From an uncultured Treponema sp. (GTDB taxonomy: Bacteria; Spirochaetota; Spirochaetia; Treponematales; Treponemataceae), in contig CAMHMJ010000016.1 in assembly GCA_946186185.1 (NCBI GenBank), positions 1 through 64,000 of the forward strand: DNA of 64,000 bases, written 5' to 3'. The position numbers were made by a program, and so were the translations under genes. This document shows positions 53,380 to 63,003 of the stretch, piece by piece. Below the pieces are notes generated by a model that saw only the letters and a program-made list of their open reading frames with translations, ran no database searches and was not told the DNA's origin. Each line of letters opens with the position of its first letter. The first letter of the stretch is position 1.

Positions 53380-53961
53380 ATGAAATCAGATATTATTAAA
53401 TTGTCGGATGACGCAAAAGATATTTCTTTGCTTAATAGGGTTCTTTCTGAAACTGAAAAAGCTGCCGCTTACGCAAATCTTGATAAAAAACAGTCTGGAC
53501 GGCTTCGTCTGCTTGCCGAAGAAATGATCAGTATGCTTCCGGAGCTGCTGGCCTTTTCCAGCGGGGAATTCTGGATCGAATGTAACGGTAAGAACTGCGA
53601 AATTCATACGGTTCTGACGCCACAGCAGACTGTCTCGATTATGAAACGGGATGAACTTTTGAAAATCTCAAAATCCAGTAAGAATGCTGCGGCAACGGGC
53701 ATCATGGCAAAAATCCGGATTGCCGTTACTTTTATGATGTTCGACCCTCAGATCTACACCGACATGGATGTTTTCCTTGGTACAACCAATCTCAATACCA
53801 TGACCTCCTGGTCCCTGAGCACCTACCGGCAGAAGGTTGAAGAAAAGAAGGGTGAACCCTGGGACGAGCTTGAAAAATCCATTATCGCAAATATTGCTGA
53901 TGATGTACTTGTGGGGGTTGAAGGAAAGCGGGTTGAAATAGTTGTAAAAAAGGCTTTTTAA
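53380..53961 (+). CDS. Hypothetical protein (possible ATPase-fold regulator)
   Basis: 193 aa ORF with RBS AGGAG; RLRLLAEEMISMLPELL is only loosely reminiscent of GHKL N-boxes. Confidence 0.7.
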   Translation: MKSDIIKLSDDAKDISLLNRVLSETEKAAAYANLDKKQSGRLRLLAEEMISMLPELLAFSSGEFWIECNGKNCEIHTVLTPQQTVSIMKRDELLKISKSSKNAAATGIMAKIRIAVTFMMFDPQIYTDMDVFLGTTNLNTMTSWSLSTYRQKVEEKKGEPWDELEKSIIANIADDVLVGVEGKRVEIVVKKAF

Positions 53962-54114
53962 GGAATAATTAGTTTTAGCTCGTTTTTTTTCATATCTGAA
54001 AGAATTTTCCTTAGTGTTAAAAAATTCTTCGGCTCCGTTTTTTTATTGCGTTCTCATTGTAATTTTTACCAGAAAACAATAATATTCTTTAAAATTGAAT
54101 TCTGGAGTGTAAAA

Positions 54115-54909
54115 ATGAAAATCGCTTGTATTGGTACAGGTGCAATGGGCGGCGCAATCATGCGCTCTGTTTGCAAAAAATATGATGTAAAAAATATTTC
54201 CGTAACGGATAAAAATACTGAGGGTGCAAAGGCATTCGCTTCTGAAAATGGCTGCAATTTTGCTTCCGGTAATATTGAAGTTCTTAAGGATGCTGATTTT
54301 GCATTCATCGCCGTAAAACCTCAGTTTTTGAAGGACGTTTTTGATGAAATTCATGGGCATATTGATGCAAAAACTGTATTGATTTCAATGGCAGCCGGTG
54401 TGAAGCTTGAAACTTTAAAGGCTTTCCTTCCTGAAGGCCGCTTTGTCCGAATGATGCCGAATGTATGTGCTCAGATTGGTGAAGCCATGACTGCCGTAAC
54501 AAAAAGCGCTGAAGTTTCGGATGATGAATTTAAGACTGCAAAGGAAATTTTAAGCGCCGCCGGTATCGTAGAAGAAGTCCCTGAAAAACTGATGGACTGT
54601 GTAACGGCTGTAAGCGGCTCAGGACCGGCTTTTGTATTCATGTTTATTGAAGCCCTTGCAGACGCTGCCGTTCTCTGCGGAATGCCTCGTGCTCAGGCTT
54701 ACACCTATGCCGCTCAGACAGTAAAGGGTTCTGCCGAGCTTGTAATGGAAACGGGGAAGCATCCAGCAGCCCTCAAGGATTCTGTCTGCTCGCCGGCGGG
54801 AACAACAATTGCCGGCGTAAAAGCCCTTGAAGAGAACGGCTTCAGAAACGCAGTTATTCAGGCAGTTGAAAAAGCATGCCTGCGTTCAGAAGAGCTGGGT
54901 AAGAAATAA
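54115..54909 (+). CDS. proC: Pyrroline-5-carboxylate reductase
   Basis: MKIACIGTGAMGGAIMRSVCKK...FAFIAVKPQFL...VRMMPNVCAQIGEAMTAV...SGSGPAFVFMFIEALADAAV...SPAGTTIAG. GGAGTG RBS. Confidence 0.96.
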   Translation: MKIACIGTGAMGGAIMRSVCKKYDVKNISVTDKNTEGAKAFASENGCNFASGNIEVLKDADFAFIAVKPQFLKDVFDEIHGHIDAKTVLISMAAGVKLETLKAFLPEGRFVRMMPNVCAQIGEAMTAVTKSAEVSDDEFKTAKEILSAAGIVEEVPEKLMDCVTAVSGSGPAFVFMFIEALADAAVLCGMPRAQAYTYAAQTVKGSAELVMETGKHPAALKDSVCSPAGTTIAGVKALEENGFRNAVIQAVEKACLRSEELGKK

Positions 54910-54932
54910 CAGTTAGGACGGTTAAAAAAAAT

Positions 54933-54963
54933 AAGTTCCGGGGTATGAAGTGCCGGAACTTTT
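54933..54963 (+). terminator. Terminator hairpin after proC
   Basis: AAGTTCCGGggtatgaagtgCCGGAACTTTT. Confidence 0.7.
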
Positions 54964-55033
54964 GACGGGATGCTCTGCATTATAATTTTGCAGCAGCGTC
55001 CCTTTTTTATTTGCTGGGCTTTATTTTTAGCCA

Positions 55034-56368
55034 TTACTTGTTCAGTTCTGCGCGGATTATTCCGGCAACAAGAGCGCGCTGTGATTCATTCAGGAAGGCG
55101 GCGTCGCTTAAGGCCGGAACCGGCTTTTCGGTTGCCGCAATCCAGTATCGTGCATCGTCTGCCTGCTTGTCCGGAATAGAGCAGTTTGCCAGGGCAGGTG
55201 CAAGACCGCTTCCAAAGGAAAGCTTTTCCTGCAGGTTTCTTCCCAAGAGCTTTATGGAATTCCGGCTCTGTTCATTTTTTGAAAGACTGACTGCCATAAT
55301 TACCGGCGCCGTAAAATTTCGCCGCTGATTTCCAGAATCTGACGGAAAGTAAATTGTTCTGTATTTTGAAATCAGTTTTTCGTTATAAAGACGGTGTTCT
55401 TCAAGATTCATAAACAGAATTACCGGTTCTTCAGCATTTGTATATGCAATAACATCCCGCTTTGAAAGCTGGGTAAAATTACGCGGAAGGTAGCCTTTCT
55501 TTTTCCATTCTTTTAAGAAGTTCACAGCCGGATAAAGAGCGTTTCCTTCAGAAATCAGTTTTTCGGCATTTTCCATAAGGGCGTTGTTTCCCTTTTTGTT
55601 TGAAGAAAGGCTTTTCTGAAGTTCATTCACTGCCTTTTCAAGTTCAGTTCTTCCCGATAACGCTTCCGTTAAAGCTCCCACGATGTTCAGGAGTTCACGG
55701 TCGTCTCCGCCGGCAAACAGTACCGGGATTTTACCTGTCTTTTTGCTGTAGTCGGAAAGGGTTTCAAGATCCTTCCAGTAGTTTATGCTTCCAACTTTGC
55801 TGTCATTAAACACCTGAAAGTGTACATCGATTTCGTAATTGTCAAGGAGAACCGGAATAGAGCAGGTTTTGTGATAGAAACGGTTTTCTTCATGAATATG
55901 GTTCCGCTGCTCGTCCGTCAGATTTTCCGGAATTTTTTCAATGTATTTTTTATCTTTGTATTCAGTTACGGTCTGCTTTATGGAAGAAGTCATTCCGCTT
56001 AAAACTTCGTCCTTTGGAAAACCAAGATTTTTCTGCTGAGCCAGATTATAGGCGTACTGGGCATTAGCGCCGTCCTTTACAAAAAGAATGTCCAGCTTTC
56101 TGGAACTTTTCATTGCGTCCTGAAGGGGAACTGTGTCATCTAAAACAATAATATCGTAGGCGCGTTTTCCGTCCTTAGTTTTTACGCTGGACTGCAAGTT
56201 TTTTTTGATAACAGCCCGGGTTTTTTCTGAAATTCCGTAGAAGCCGGCAACCGGTTTTTTGTTCAGAAAGTAAAGGGCTGTAAAGATAACCGAAAAAAGC
56301 ACAAGAAATGCAATTGTCACTATGGCGGCAATTTTTATTAAAAGCGATTTAATATTTTTTTCATCCAT
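55034..56368 (-). CDS. Membrane-anchored extracytoplasmic protein, unknown function
   Basis: Single N-terminal TM (IKIAAIVTIAFLVLFSVIFTALYFL) then a large soluble domain; the solute-binding-fold idea is inference. Confidence 0.75.
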   Translation of the reverse strand: MDEKNIKSLLIKIAAIVTIAFLVLFSVIFTALYFLNKKPVAGFYGISEKTRAVIKKNLQSSVKTKDGKRAYDIIVLDDTVPLQDAMKSSRKLDILFVKDGANAQYAYNLAQQKNLGFPKDEVLSGMTSSIKQTVTEYKDKKYIEKIPENLTDEQRNHIHEENRFYHKTCSIPVLLDNYEIDVHFQVFNDSKVGSINYWKDLETLSDYSKKTGKIPVLFAGGDDRELLNIVGALTEALSGRTELEKAVNELQKSLSSNKKGNNALMENAEKLISEGNALYPAVNFLKEWKKKGYLPRNFTQLSKRDVIAYTNAEEPVILFMNLEEHRLYNEKLISKYRTIYFPSDSGNQRRNFTAPVIMAVSLSKNEQSRNSIKLLGRNLQEKLSFGSGLAPALANCSIPDKQADDARYWIAATEKPVPALSDAAFLNESQRALVAGIIRAELNK

Positions 56369-56421
56369 AGTGATAATTGTAGCACAAAATCAGGGGTTTA
56401 GCATTAGAAATAATCAGTTTG

Positions 56422-56622
56422 TATGCCGAGTTAAGTTTTCCACTCCAAAATTGGCTACCGGTCGCGTCTTGCGGGTCAAAACCGCGTGCTAGCACGCTAA
56501 ACGCTGCTTGTGGCAAAGGAACTTATTAATTGCCGCTTTCGCGGCAACCACAAGCAGAGTTTTTTTGCCCGCATTTCGCTACCCTACCGCCAATTTTGAA
56601 CTGACCTTCGAAAACTCGCCAT
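56422..56622. repeat. Full-length MITE/REP-like structured element (copy 2, inverted relative to copy 1)
   Basis: ATGCCGAGTT / AACTCGCCAT ends; nested stems TGCTTGTGG..CCACAAGCA, GCCGC..GCGGC, GCGTGC-TA-GCACGC. Confidence 0.85.
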
Positions 56623-56631
56623 CAGACCAGG

Positions 56632-58992
56632 TTAGTTCTTTGTAATGGCGATGATGCTGATTGTTGTGGTGATTGCGGAAAGCACGGTGGTGATAATAGG
56701 TGCGTACTTGTTGAAGTAGAAGGTGAAGGCCGTGGTTTCTGCGGTAATGGTTGATTCCGGAGTGATAAAGTTCTTCTTTGAGTACTTTTTGTTGTTTTTG
56801 TCGGTGATTTTTATCATATCCCCGGCGTTTCTGTTTTTATCAAAACCGCCTGCAAGACCGATGTAGTAGTCCCAGGTTCTGTCCGGAATGTACGGGTAAC
56901 GCCCCGGAACCTGAACGGCGCCGGCAACGGTTACGAAGGACTGCTCAAAAGGAACCATCAGAACGTCGTAGGCTTGAACTTCAAGGTCGGTGGCGTAGTT
57001 TTTGCTGTAGAGAATTGTTTCAAGATTGAAAGGAATAGCTTTTCCTTCCCGAAGAATGTAGGCGTTTTTAAGGTCGCTGGAATCGGTGAAGCGGTTTCTG
57101 TTGCGTCGTACAAAATAAGCGTAGTTTTCACCTTCCGTGAATTCGATGGAGACTTTGTTTGAACTGATGAGGGCAGTTCCCTTTGCGTCTTCTTCCTCGT
57201 TGATATCAATTTTTACGGCACCTTCCAGGAAGGCAACCTGCATCAAATCGTCGTAGGTTGGAATGAAGAAAGAGTCCTTGTCGAAGAGGATGTAGTTTGA
57301 ATCAAAAACGGTTTCCTTCAGGTAGATTTTTCTTCCGTTAGAGCCCGCTGTATCGTATTTTCGGAAAAGTTCGGTTCGGGTTTTGTCGGCACGGTTCAAG
57401 AGTCCGCCGGCATAAATCTGGTAGAGCTCCTTAAAATTTTCACCGTCTAAAAGCTCGTAGGTTCCAGGGCGTTCAACGCCGCCGGAAATGCTTACCTTTC
57501 GTGCGTAGCGGTTAATGGTAATGGTGCATCCAGACTGAATATACGGGTTCTGAGTCATGTCGCCGAAACGGGTGGCCTTAAACAGGTCGCAGGTTGAAGA
57601 GCGTCCTTCCGGGTCTGTGATGGTGATATTCCGGGTTGAAGAAAATTCCGTCAGTAAAGGCCGGATGATTTCCGAAAGGCGGCGTAAAGGCCAGGCACTT
57701 ACTTCCTGAACCTGAGTAACTTCACCGTTAATCAGGATCTTATTTGAAAAATTCTGGCTGTATGGAATTACAAGGTGGTCGTCCTTCATAACGTAAAGGT
57801 CGCTCATGGTGTTGTAATTTCTTAAAAGTGAAGAAATGTTCACTGTGATTTTCTGTCCGTTTCTGACAATGTAGGCATTTTCAAGGTCTGAATAATTGGT
57901 AAATTTTGTAGAAATGCGTTTTAAGAACGGTGAGTAGTTTTCACCTTCGTAGAAGTAAACCACTTCCTTGTATGAACGAATCTGCTGGGTTTCTTTTGTT
58001 CCGGCTTCTGCTGCAGCAGTGTCTTCTTCTGATTCAGTTTTGTGTTCTGGATTCTGAATTATACCTTCAAGAACGATGGAAGGGCGCAGCTCCGAAAAGC
58101 CCGGAATATATACGCTGTCGTAATTTTTCAGTTCGTAGTTAGAAGAGATTGCGCTTCCTGATAAATACAAAGTGTTTCCTGAAGGATTTTCGGCATCCCG
58201 GATACGAATTAAGGAAACTCTGGAAAGGTCTGCGCCGGATTTTAAGCCGTTTCCGTAATTTTCAATCAGCTGTTTAAGGTTTTCGCCTGGCAAAAGCTCG
58301 TAAACTCCAGGGCGCTCAACTTCGCCGGCAACGGTAACCTTTCTGTCAAAACGCTTGATGATGATTGTGTCTTCCGGACGAACATATGGATCCTGGGAAA
58401 GGTCTCCGTCCCGGAGTGTTTTGTAAAGGTCAAAATCCCGTGCCTTTCCGTCTTTTGAAACAATCTGAACAAATCGGGTTGAAGAAAATTCTGTAAGGTA
58501 GTCCCCCTGAAGAATCGTTGAAAGCCGGTTCATTGCCCATGAAGATTTTACCTGAGTCTTTGTTACTTCACCCTTTACAACGATTGAAAAAACTGAAGGC
58601 TTGAGAATGTAAAACTGAACGCCGCCCATCGGGTAGTTGCGGTTTACGATTGCTTCGACCTGTGCCTTAAGCTGCATGAAGGTTTTGCCTGCGCCATTCA
58701 GAGTGGCAAGGTTTGCAACCTTGATTGTATAGGAAGAGTCTACCGGAATTGTATAACTTATCGGGGTGTTTCCTGCTGCAAAGGAAAGCTGGTATACGTC
58801 GCCGGCGGTAACAGGGTAGTCTTTAGAAGCGTTTGCAAGCTGAGCCTTTTCCTGAGCCTCTAATTCAGCATTTCCCAGCATTGCTGCCTGCTGAGCCTGT
58901 TCCCGTGTGGTGGTTTGAGCAAAAAGATTTGCGCTGAAAAAAGCACCAAGAATTGCAGTAAGGGAGATAATATTTCTGATTTGTTTTTTCAT
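56632..58992 (-). CDS. SLBB-domain polysaccharide-export-like protein
   Basis: Signal peptide MKKQIRNIISLTAILGAFFSANLFAQ; repeated VTVAGEVERPGVYELLPGENLKQLI / VSISGGVERPGTYELLDGENFKELY / VTVAGAVQVPGRYPYIPDRTW. Confidence 0.9.
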   Translation of the reverse strand: MKKQIRNIISLTAILGAFFSANLFAQTTTREQAQQAAMLGNAELEAQEKAQLANASKDYPVTAGDVYQLSFAAGNTPISYTIPVDSSYTIKVANLATLNGAGKTFMQLKAQVEAIVNRNYPMGGVQFYILKPSVFSIVVKGEVTKTQVKSSWAMNRLSTILQGDYLTEFSSTRFVQIVSKDGKARDFDLYKTLRDGDLSQDPYVRPEDTIIIKRFDRKVTVAGEVERPGVYELLPGENLKQLIENYGNGLKSGADLSRVSLIRIRDAENPSGNTLYLSGSAISSNYELKNYDSVYIPGFSELRPSIVLEGIIQNPEHKTESEEDTAAAEAGTKETQQIRSYKEVVYFYEGENYSPFLKRISTKFTNYSDLENAYIVRNGQKITVNISSLLRNYNTMSDLYVMKDDHLVIPYSQNFSNKILINGEVTQVQEVSAWPLRRLSEIIRPLLTEFSSTRNITITDPEGRSSTCDLFKATRFGDMTQNPYIQSGCTITINRYARKVSISGGVERPGTYELLDGENFKELYQIYAGGLLNRADKTRTELFRKYDTAGSNGRKIYLKETVFDSNYILFDKDSFFIPTYDDLMQVAFLEGAVKIDINEEEDAKGTALISSNKVSIEFTEGENYAYFVRRNRNRFTDSSDLKNAYILREGKAIPFNLETILYSKNYATDLEVQAYDVLMVPFEQSFVTVAGAVQVPGRYPYIPDRTWDYYIGLAGGFDKNRNAGDMIKITDKNNKKYSKKNFITPESTITAETTAFTFYFNKYAPIITTVLSAITTTISIIAITKN

Positions 58993-59139
58993 TGTCTGTC
59001 TGTGTCCGTAAATGCAAATAAGGTAAAAAAAAGGACTGTCCAAAATGACCAGTAAAATCATCAGGCAGCCCCTTCCATAGGAAAAATATACTATATTATT
59101 GAAAAGTTTTCAACACGCGATACTTGGCGTGACGACACC

Positions 59140-59197
59140 GGGCGCCCTGGGCGAGCAGCTTATTCGTAAGCGAACAAAGCCTTCCTCGGGAGCGCCC
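59140..59197. repeat. Structured palindromic intergenic element with UUCG tetraloop hairpin
   Basis: GGGCGC...GCGCCC enclosing GCTTA-TTCG-TAAGC. Confidence 0.55.
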
Positions 59198-59209
59198 AAA
59201 GCCGAAACA

Positions 59210-59587
59210 TTATGCTTCAGCTTCTTCTACAACCTTTGCGTCAGGTGCGTTTTTCTTTATTGACTCAATGCCGTTTTTGCAGCCGTCTTTTGAAGCGTAC
59301 CCTTCACCAGTTGCAATGATTTCACCGTTTCTTGCCTTTAAGCGGAAGCGGAATTCTCCGGCTTTGTCCTTGTAAATTTCAAATTTTGGATTTGTTTTTG
59401 TTTCGTAACCTTCAACAGTCTGGTCTTCAATTTCACCAGCGCTGCAGGTTCGAACGCTTTCAATACCGTTTTCGCAGGCTGCCTTTGAGCTGTATACTTC
59501 AGATGAAGCAATGATTTCTCCATTTCCTGCATGAAGATTAAACTTTACGCCGTTTTTGGCATTTTTAATAACAAATTTTCCAGCCAT
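59210..59587 (-). CDS. DUF1508/YegP-family protein (two repeats)
   Basis: KFVIKNAKNGVKFNLHAGNGEIIASSEVYSSKAACENGIESV and KFEIYKDKAGEFRFRLKARNGEIIATGEGYASKDGCKNGIESI. Confidence 0.95.
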   Translation of the reverse strand: MAGKFVIKNAKNGVKFNLHAGNGEIIASSEVYSSKAACENGIESVRTCSAGEIEDQTVEGYETKTNPKFEIYKDKAGEFRFRLKARNGEIIATGEGYASKDGCKNGIESIKKNAPDAKVVEEAEA

Positions 59588-59716
59588 AATGACTCCCCTT
59601 TTTGTTTTACATTTTGTTCAGATGAACAATATGGAAATTTTATCTCATAAAACAGGATAGCGCAAGGAAATTTTTAAGTTGTAAAATCCAAACTTCCCTT
59701 ATATAATTTTTTTATT

Positions 59717-61270
59717 ATGTTAATAAAGATTTTATTGTTAATTGTTTTCTTTGGTATGATGATTGGTGTCGGCGTGATTTCCAGAAAGAAGGCCGCTGAT
59801 GTCAATGGTTTTGTTTTGGGCGGAAGAAGTGTTGGCCCGTGGCTTACGGCCTTTGCCTATGGAACTTCCTATTTTTCTGCGGTTGTTTTTATCGGATATG
59901 CCGGTCAGTTTGGATGGAAATACGGTCTTTCAACAACCTGGGTTGGAATCGGTAACGCATTAATCGGTTCTCTTCTTGCCTGGGTGCTTATGGGTCGAAG
60001 AACCCGTGTTATGACTCACCATCTGGATGCTAAAACCATGCCGGATTTTTTTGGAAAACGCTATGACAGCCGTGCATTAAGAATTACTTCTTCTGTAATT
60101 GCCTTTATCTTTTTGATTCCTTATACGGCTTCGGTTTATAAAGGACTTTCCACTCTTTTTGGACTTGCGTTTAATATCGATTATAAATGGTGCGTTATCG
60201 GAATGGCAGTTCTGACTGCTGCTTATGTAATCCTGGGCGGTTACATGGCAACTGCAATCAATGATTTCATTCAGGGAATTATCATGCTGGTTGGAATCGT
60301 TGCGGTAATTGTTGCAGTTCTTAAGCAGCAGGGCGGATTCTTTACTGCGGTGCAGAAGCTTTCTGAGATTCCGGTTGATACAGCGGGGGCGATTCCTGCC
60401 TTCCAGAATTTGAAGGGAGCCTATGTTTCCTTCTTTGGCCCGGATCCGTTGAATCTGTTCGGTGTCGTAGTTCTTACTTCACTGGGAACTCTGGGACTTC
60501 CGCAGATGGTTGGAAAATTTTACGCAATCAAGAGTGAGCGTGCCGTAAAAACAGGAACAATCGTTTCCACCTTCTTTGCCATAGTGATTGCCGGGGGCTG
60601 TTACTTCCTTGGAGGTTTTGGCCGTCTCTTTAATGTTCCGGAAATTTATGCTCCAAACGGAAAAATCCTGTTCGATAACATTATTCCGACCATGCTTTCA
60701 ACATTGCCGGATGTGCTCATTGGAATCGTAGTTGTGCTTGTTCTTTCTGCTTCTATGTCTACGCTTTCGTCCCTGGTTTTGACTTCAAGTTCAACCCTGA
60801 CCCTGGACGTTCTTAAGGAAACCGTTTGCAAAAAAATCGATGAAAAGAAGACCCTTTTGACAATCCGAATCCTTGTAATTTTCTTCATAGTGGTTTCGGT
60901 AATCATCGCCTTGAACCCGCCGACATTTATTGCCCAGCTGATGAGTATTTCCTGGGGTGCACTTGCGGGTGCCTTCCTTGCTCCATTCCTCTACGGACTT
61001 TTCAGCAAGAGTATCACCAAGGCTTCGGTTTGGGCCTGCTTTATCTACGGTGTTGGCCTCACTGTTTCCAATATCTTCCTTAAGTTTATGAATCCGATAA
61101 ACTGTGGTGCACTTGCAATGGCCGGCGGTCTGATTATCGTGCCGCTTTTCAGCCTGATTACCCCTAAGATGAAGGAAGAGCGCCTGACCGAAATCTTTGA
61201 ATGCTATGAAGAAAAGGTTCAGGTAACAAAGAAGGTTGTTCTGAAGGAAGAAGATTCCGACGAAGAATAG
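59717..61270 (+). CDS. Sodium:solute symporter family protein
   Basis: About 13 TM; GFVLGGRSVGPWLTAFAYGTSYFSAVVFIGYAGQFGWKYG; GTLGLPQMVGKFYAIKSE. Confidence 0.93.
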   Translation: MLIKILLLIVFFGMMIGVGVISRKKAADVNGFVLGGRSVGPWLTAFAYGTSYFSAVVFIGYAGQFGWKYGLSTTWVGIGNALIGSLLAWVLMGRRTRVMTHHLDAKTMPDFFGKRYDSRALRITSSVIAFIFLIPYTASVYKGLSTLFGLAFNIDYKWCVIGMAVLTAAYVILGGYMATAINDFIQGIIMLVGIVAVIVAVLKQQGGFFTAVQKLSEIPVDTAGAIPAFQNLKGAYVSFFGPDPLNLFGVVVLTSLGTLGLPQMVGKFYAIKSERAVKTGTIVSTFFAIVIAGGCYFLGGFGRLFNVPEIYAPNGKILFDNIIPTMLSTLPDVLIGIVVVLVLSASMSTLSSLVLTSSSTLTLDVLKETVCKKIDEKKTLLTIRILVIFFIVVSVIIALNPPTFIAQLMSISWGALAGAFLAPFLYGLFSKSITKASVWACFIYGVGLTVSNIFLKFMNPINCGALAMAGGLIIVPLFSLITPKMKEERLTEIFECYEEKVQVTKKVVLKEEDSDEE

Positions 61271-61274
61271 AAGA

Positions 61275-61313
61275 TTGAATGCCGAGTTTACAATTATCAA
61301 ACTCGGCATTCAA
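61275..61313. terminator. Bidirectional hairpin between convergent genes (GAATaTCGAGTtT family)
   Basis: Perfect TTGAATGCCGAGTTT-9-AAACTCGGCATTCAA. Confidence 0.75.
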
Positions 61314-61317
61314 ATTT

Positions 61318-62907
61318 TTAAAGCAGTGCTGCTTCCAGCCTTCTTACGGTTTCCGCGATATTTTCCCGCTTTATTCCGCTGTAGTTTACCACAAAGGTTT
61401 TTTCGATATCTTCCGGAGCAGTGCCGTAGTAGTACTCGCTCAGCGGCGGAAGATTTATTCCGTATTTTTCCAGATTTTCAATAAGCTTGTTCCGGGGCGA
61501 GTCAGATTCAACCTGCAGAAGAAAGTGAAGCCCTGCTTCTTTTTCCTGAATTTTAGTAATTTTTGAAAGGGTCGAATTCTGAATGGCTCCAACCAGATTG
61601 TTCCGGAGGTTGCGGTAGTAGTTTTTCATCCTGATGATGTGTTTTTCAAAATGTCCCTGCTCAATGAAGCCCGCCAGGGTGTACTGTTCAAAGGAACTGA
61701 CAGGGCAGGAGTAAAAGCCGATTTTCTGTTCAAAAACCGGCACAAGACTGGGTGGTAAAACCATGTAGCTGATTCGGAAGGAAGGCGCCAGGGTTTTGGA
61801 AAAGGTGTTGATGTAGATGACGCGGTCGTTGGTGTCGGCGCTCTGAAGGGTAGGGAGGGGCTTTCCGTTAAAGCGGAATTCGCTGTCGTAGTCGTCTTCC
61901 AGAATAAAGCGGCCTTTTGTGCTGTTGTCAGATGGGTTGGCGTGGGCGAGAAAACTTCCTGAGCTGCGCGACATTTCGGATAAGGGGCCGGAGTCTGGTT
62001 CAGAAACAGCCCAGCTTAAGATTTCCTGACGCCGGCGAACGGGCATTACGATTCCTGTTGGAAAATGGTGCGAGGGAGAAAAGTGCAGAACCTGTGCGGC
62101 GGAGTTTTCCAGTTCAGTTATTGAAATGCCTTCCCTGTCCAGATTTACCGGAACAGTTTTTACTCCGTTCAGCCTGAAAACGGCTTCTGCCTTATGGTAG
62201 CCGGGATTTTCAACTGCATAAATTTTTTCACGGCCTAAAAGCTGAACGATGATTGCGTACAGGTTTTCAGTTCCGGCACCAATAACAATCTGTTCCGGAT
62301 TTACATTCATATTCCGAAAATCCTGCAGATAGCGGGAAAGAGCCGCTCTAAGTTCCGGGACGCCCTTTGCCTGACTTCGCTGAAGCAGTTTTTCGTCCCC
62401 GGAGTTCAATATCTGGCGCATGGTGTGGCTCCACAGGCTGAAGGGAAATTTCTCGTAGCTGATGGAGTTATTCTTGAAATCTGCAAACCAGGTGTTTTTG
62501 CTGCGGACGGCTTCGTAGGAAGCGCTGGAGTCCTGTGGATTTAAGCTATCGTTTTGAGAGGTCAGGTGTTGATTTTCATTTGAGAAATCGTGGTGAGAAG
62601 ATGTTAGGTTTTCATTAGCTGAGGCGGACGTGAGGGTTGCGAAAAATCTGTTTCTGTTCAGAAGTGGAAGGTCAGTGACAAAAAAGCCTTTTTTTTCGAT
62701 AGAGTATATGTAGCCTTCAGAAATAAGCTGGGCGTATGCATTTTGCACGGTGATTACGCTGACTCCCAGGTTCTGTGCCAGTGCACGCTTTGAGGGAAGC
62801 TTCTCCATGCTTTTTAATTTTCCCTGAATTATCTGTTCTTTTATTGAATTGTAAATGCTTTCGCAGAGCCCCGAATTCTTTTGTTCCTCAAAATTGATGG
62901 TAATCAT
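61318..62907 (-). CDS. MocR/PdxR-type GntR regulator with aminotransferase domain
   Basis: N-terminal wHTH LCESIYNSIKEQIIQGKLKSMEKLPSKRALAQNLGVSVITVQNAYAQL; C-terminal PLP aminotransferase fold (YINTFSKTLAPSFRISYMVLP). Confidence 0.95.
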   Translation of the reverse strand: MITINFEEQKNSGLCESIYNSIKEQIIQGKLKSMEKLPSKRALAQNLGVSVITVQNAYAQLISEGYIYSIEKKGFFVTDLPLLNRNRFFATLTSASANENLTSSHHDFSNENQHLTSQNDSLNPQDSSASYEAVRSKNTWFADFKNNSISYEKFPFSLWSHTMRQILNSGDEKLLQRSQAKGVPELRAALSRYLQDFRNMNVNPEQIVIGAGTENLYAIIVQLLGREKIYAVENPGYHKAEAVFRLNGVKTVPVNLDREGISITELENSAAQVLHFSPSHHFPTGIVMPVRRRQEILSWAVSEPDSGPLSEMSRSSGSFLAHANPSDNSTKGRFILEDDYDSEFRFNGKPLPTLQSADTNDRVIYINTFSKTLAPSFRISYMVLPPSLVPVFEQKIGFYSCPVSSFEQYTLAGFIEQGHFEKHIIRMKNYYRNLRNNLVGAIQNSTLSKITKIQEKEAGLHFLLQVESDSPRNKLIENLEKYGINLPPLSEYYYGTAPEDIEKTFVVNYSGIKRENIAETVRRLEAALL

Positions 62908-63003
62908 ACATTTATTATAGAAGGAATTACGATGTCAGAGAATATGGGGGATAAAAAAAAGTGGTACCCTTGAAAGAAAAGTCGCGGAAGTTTAATATTC
63001 GGT

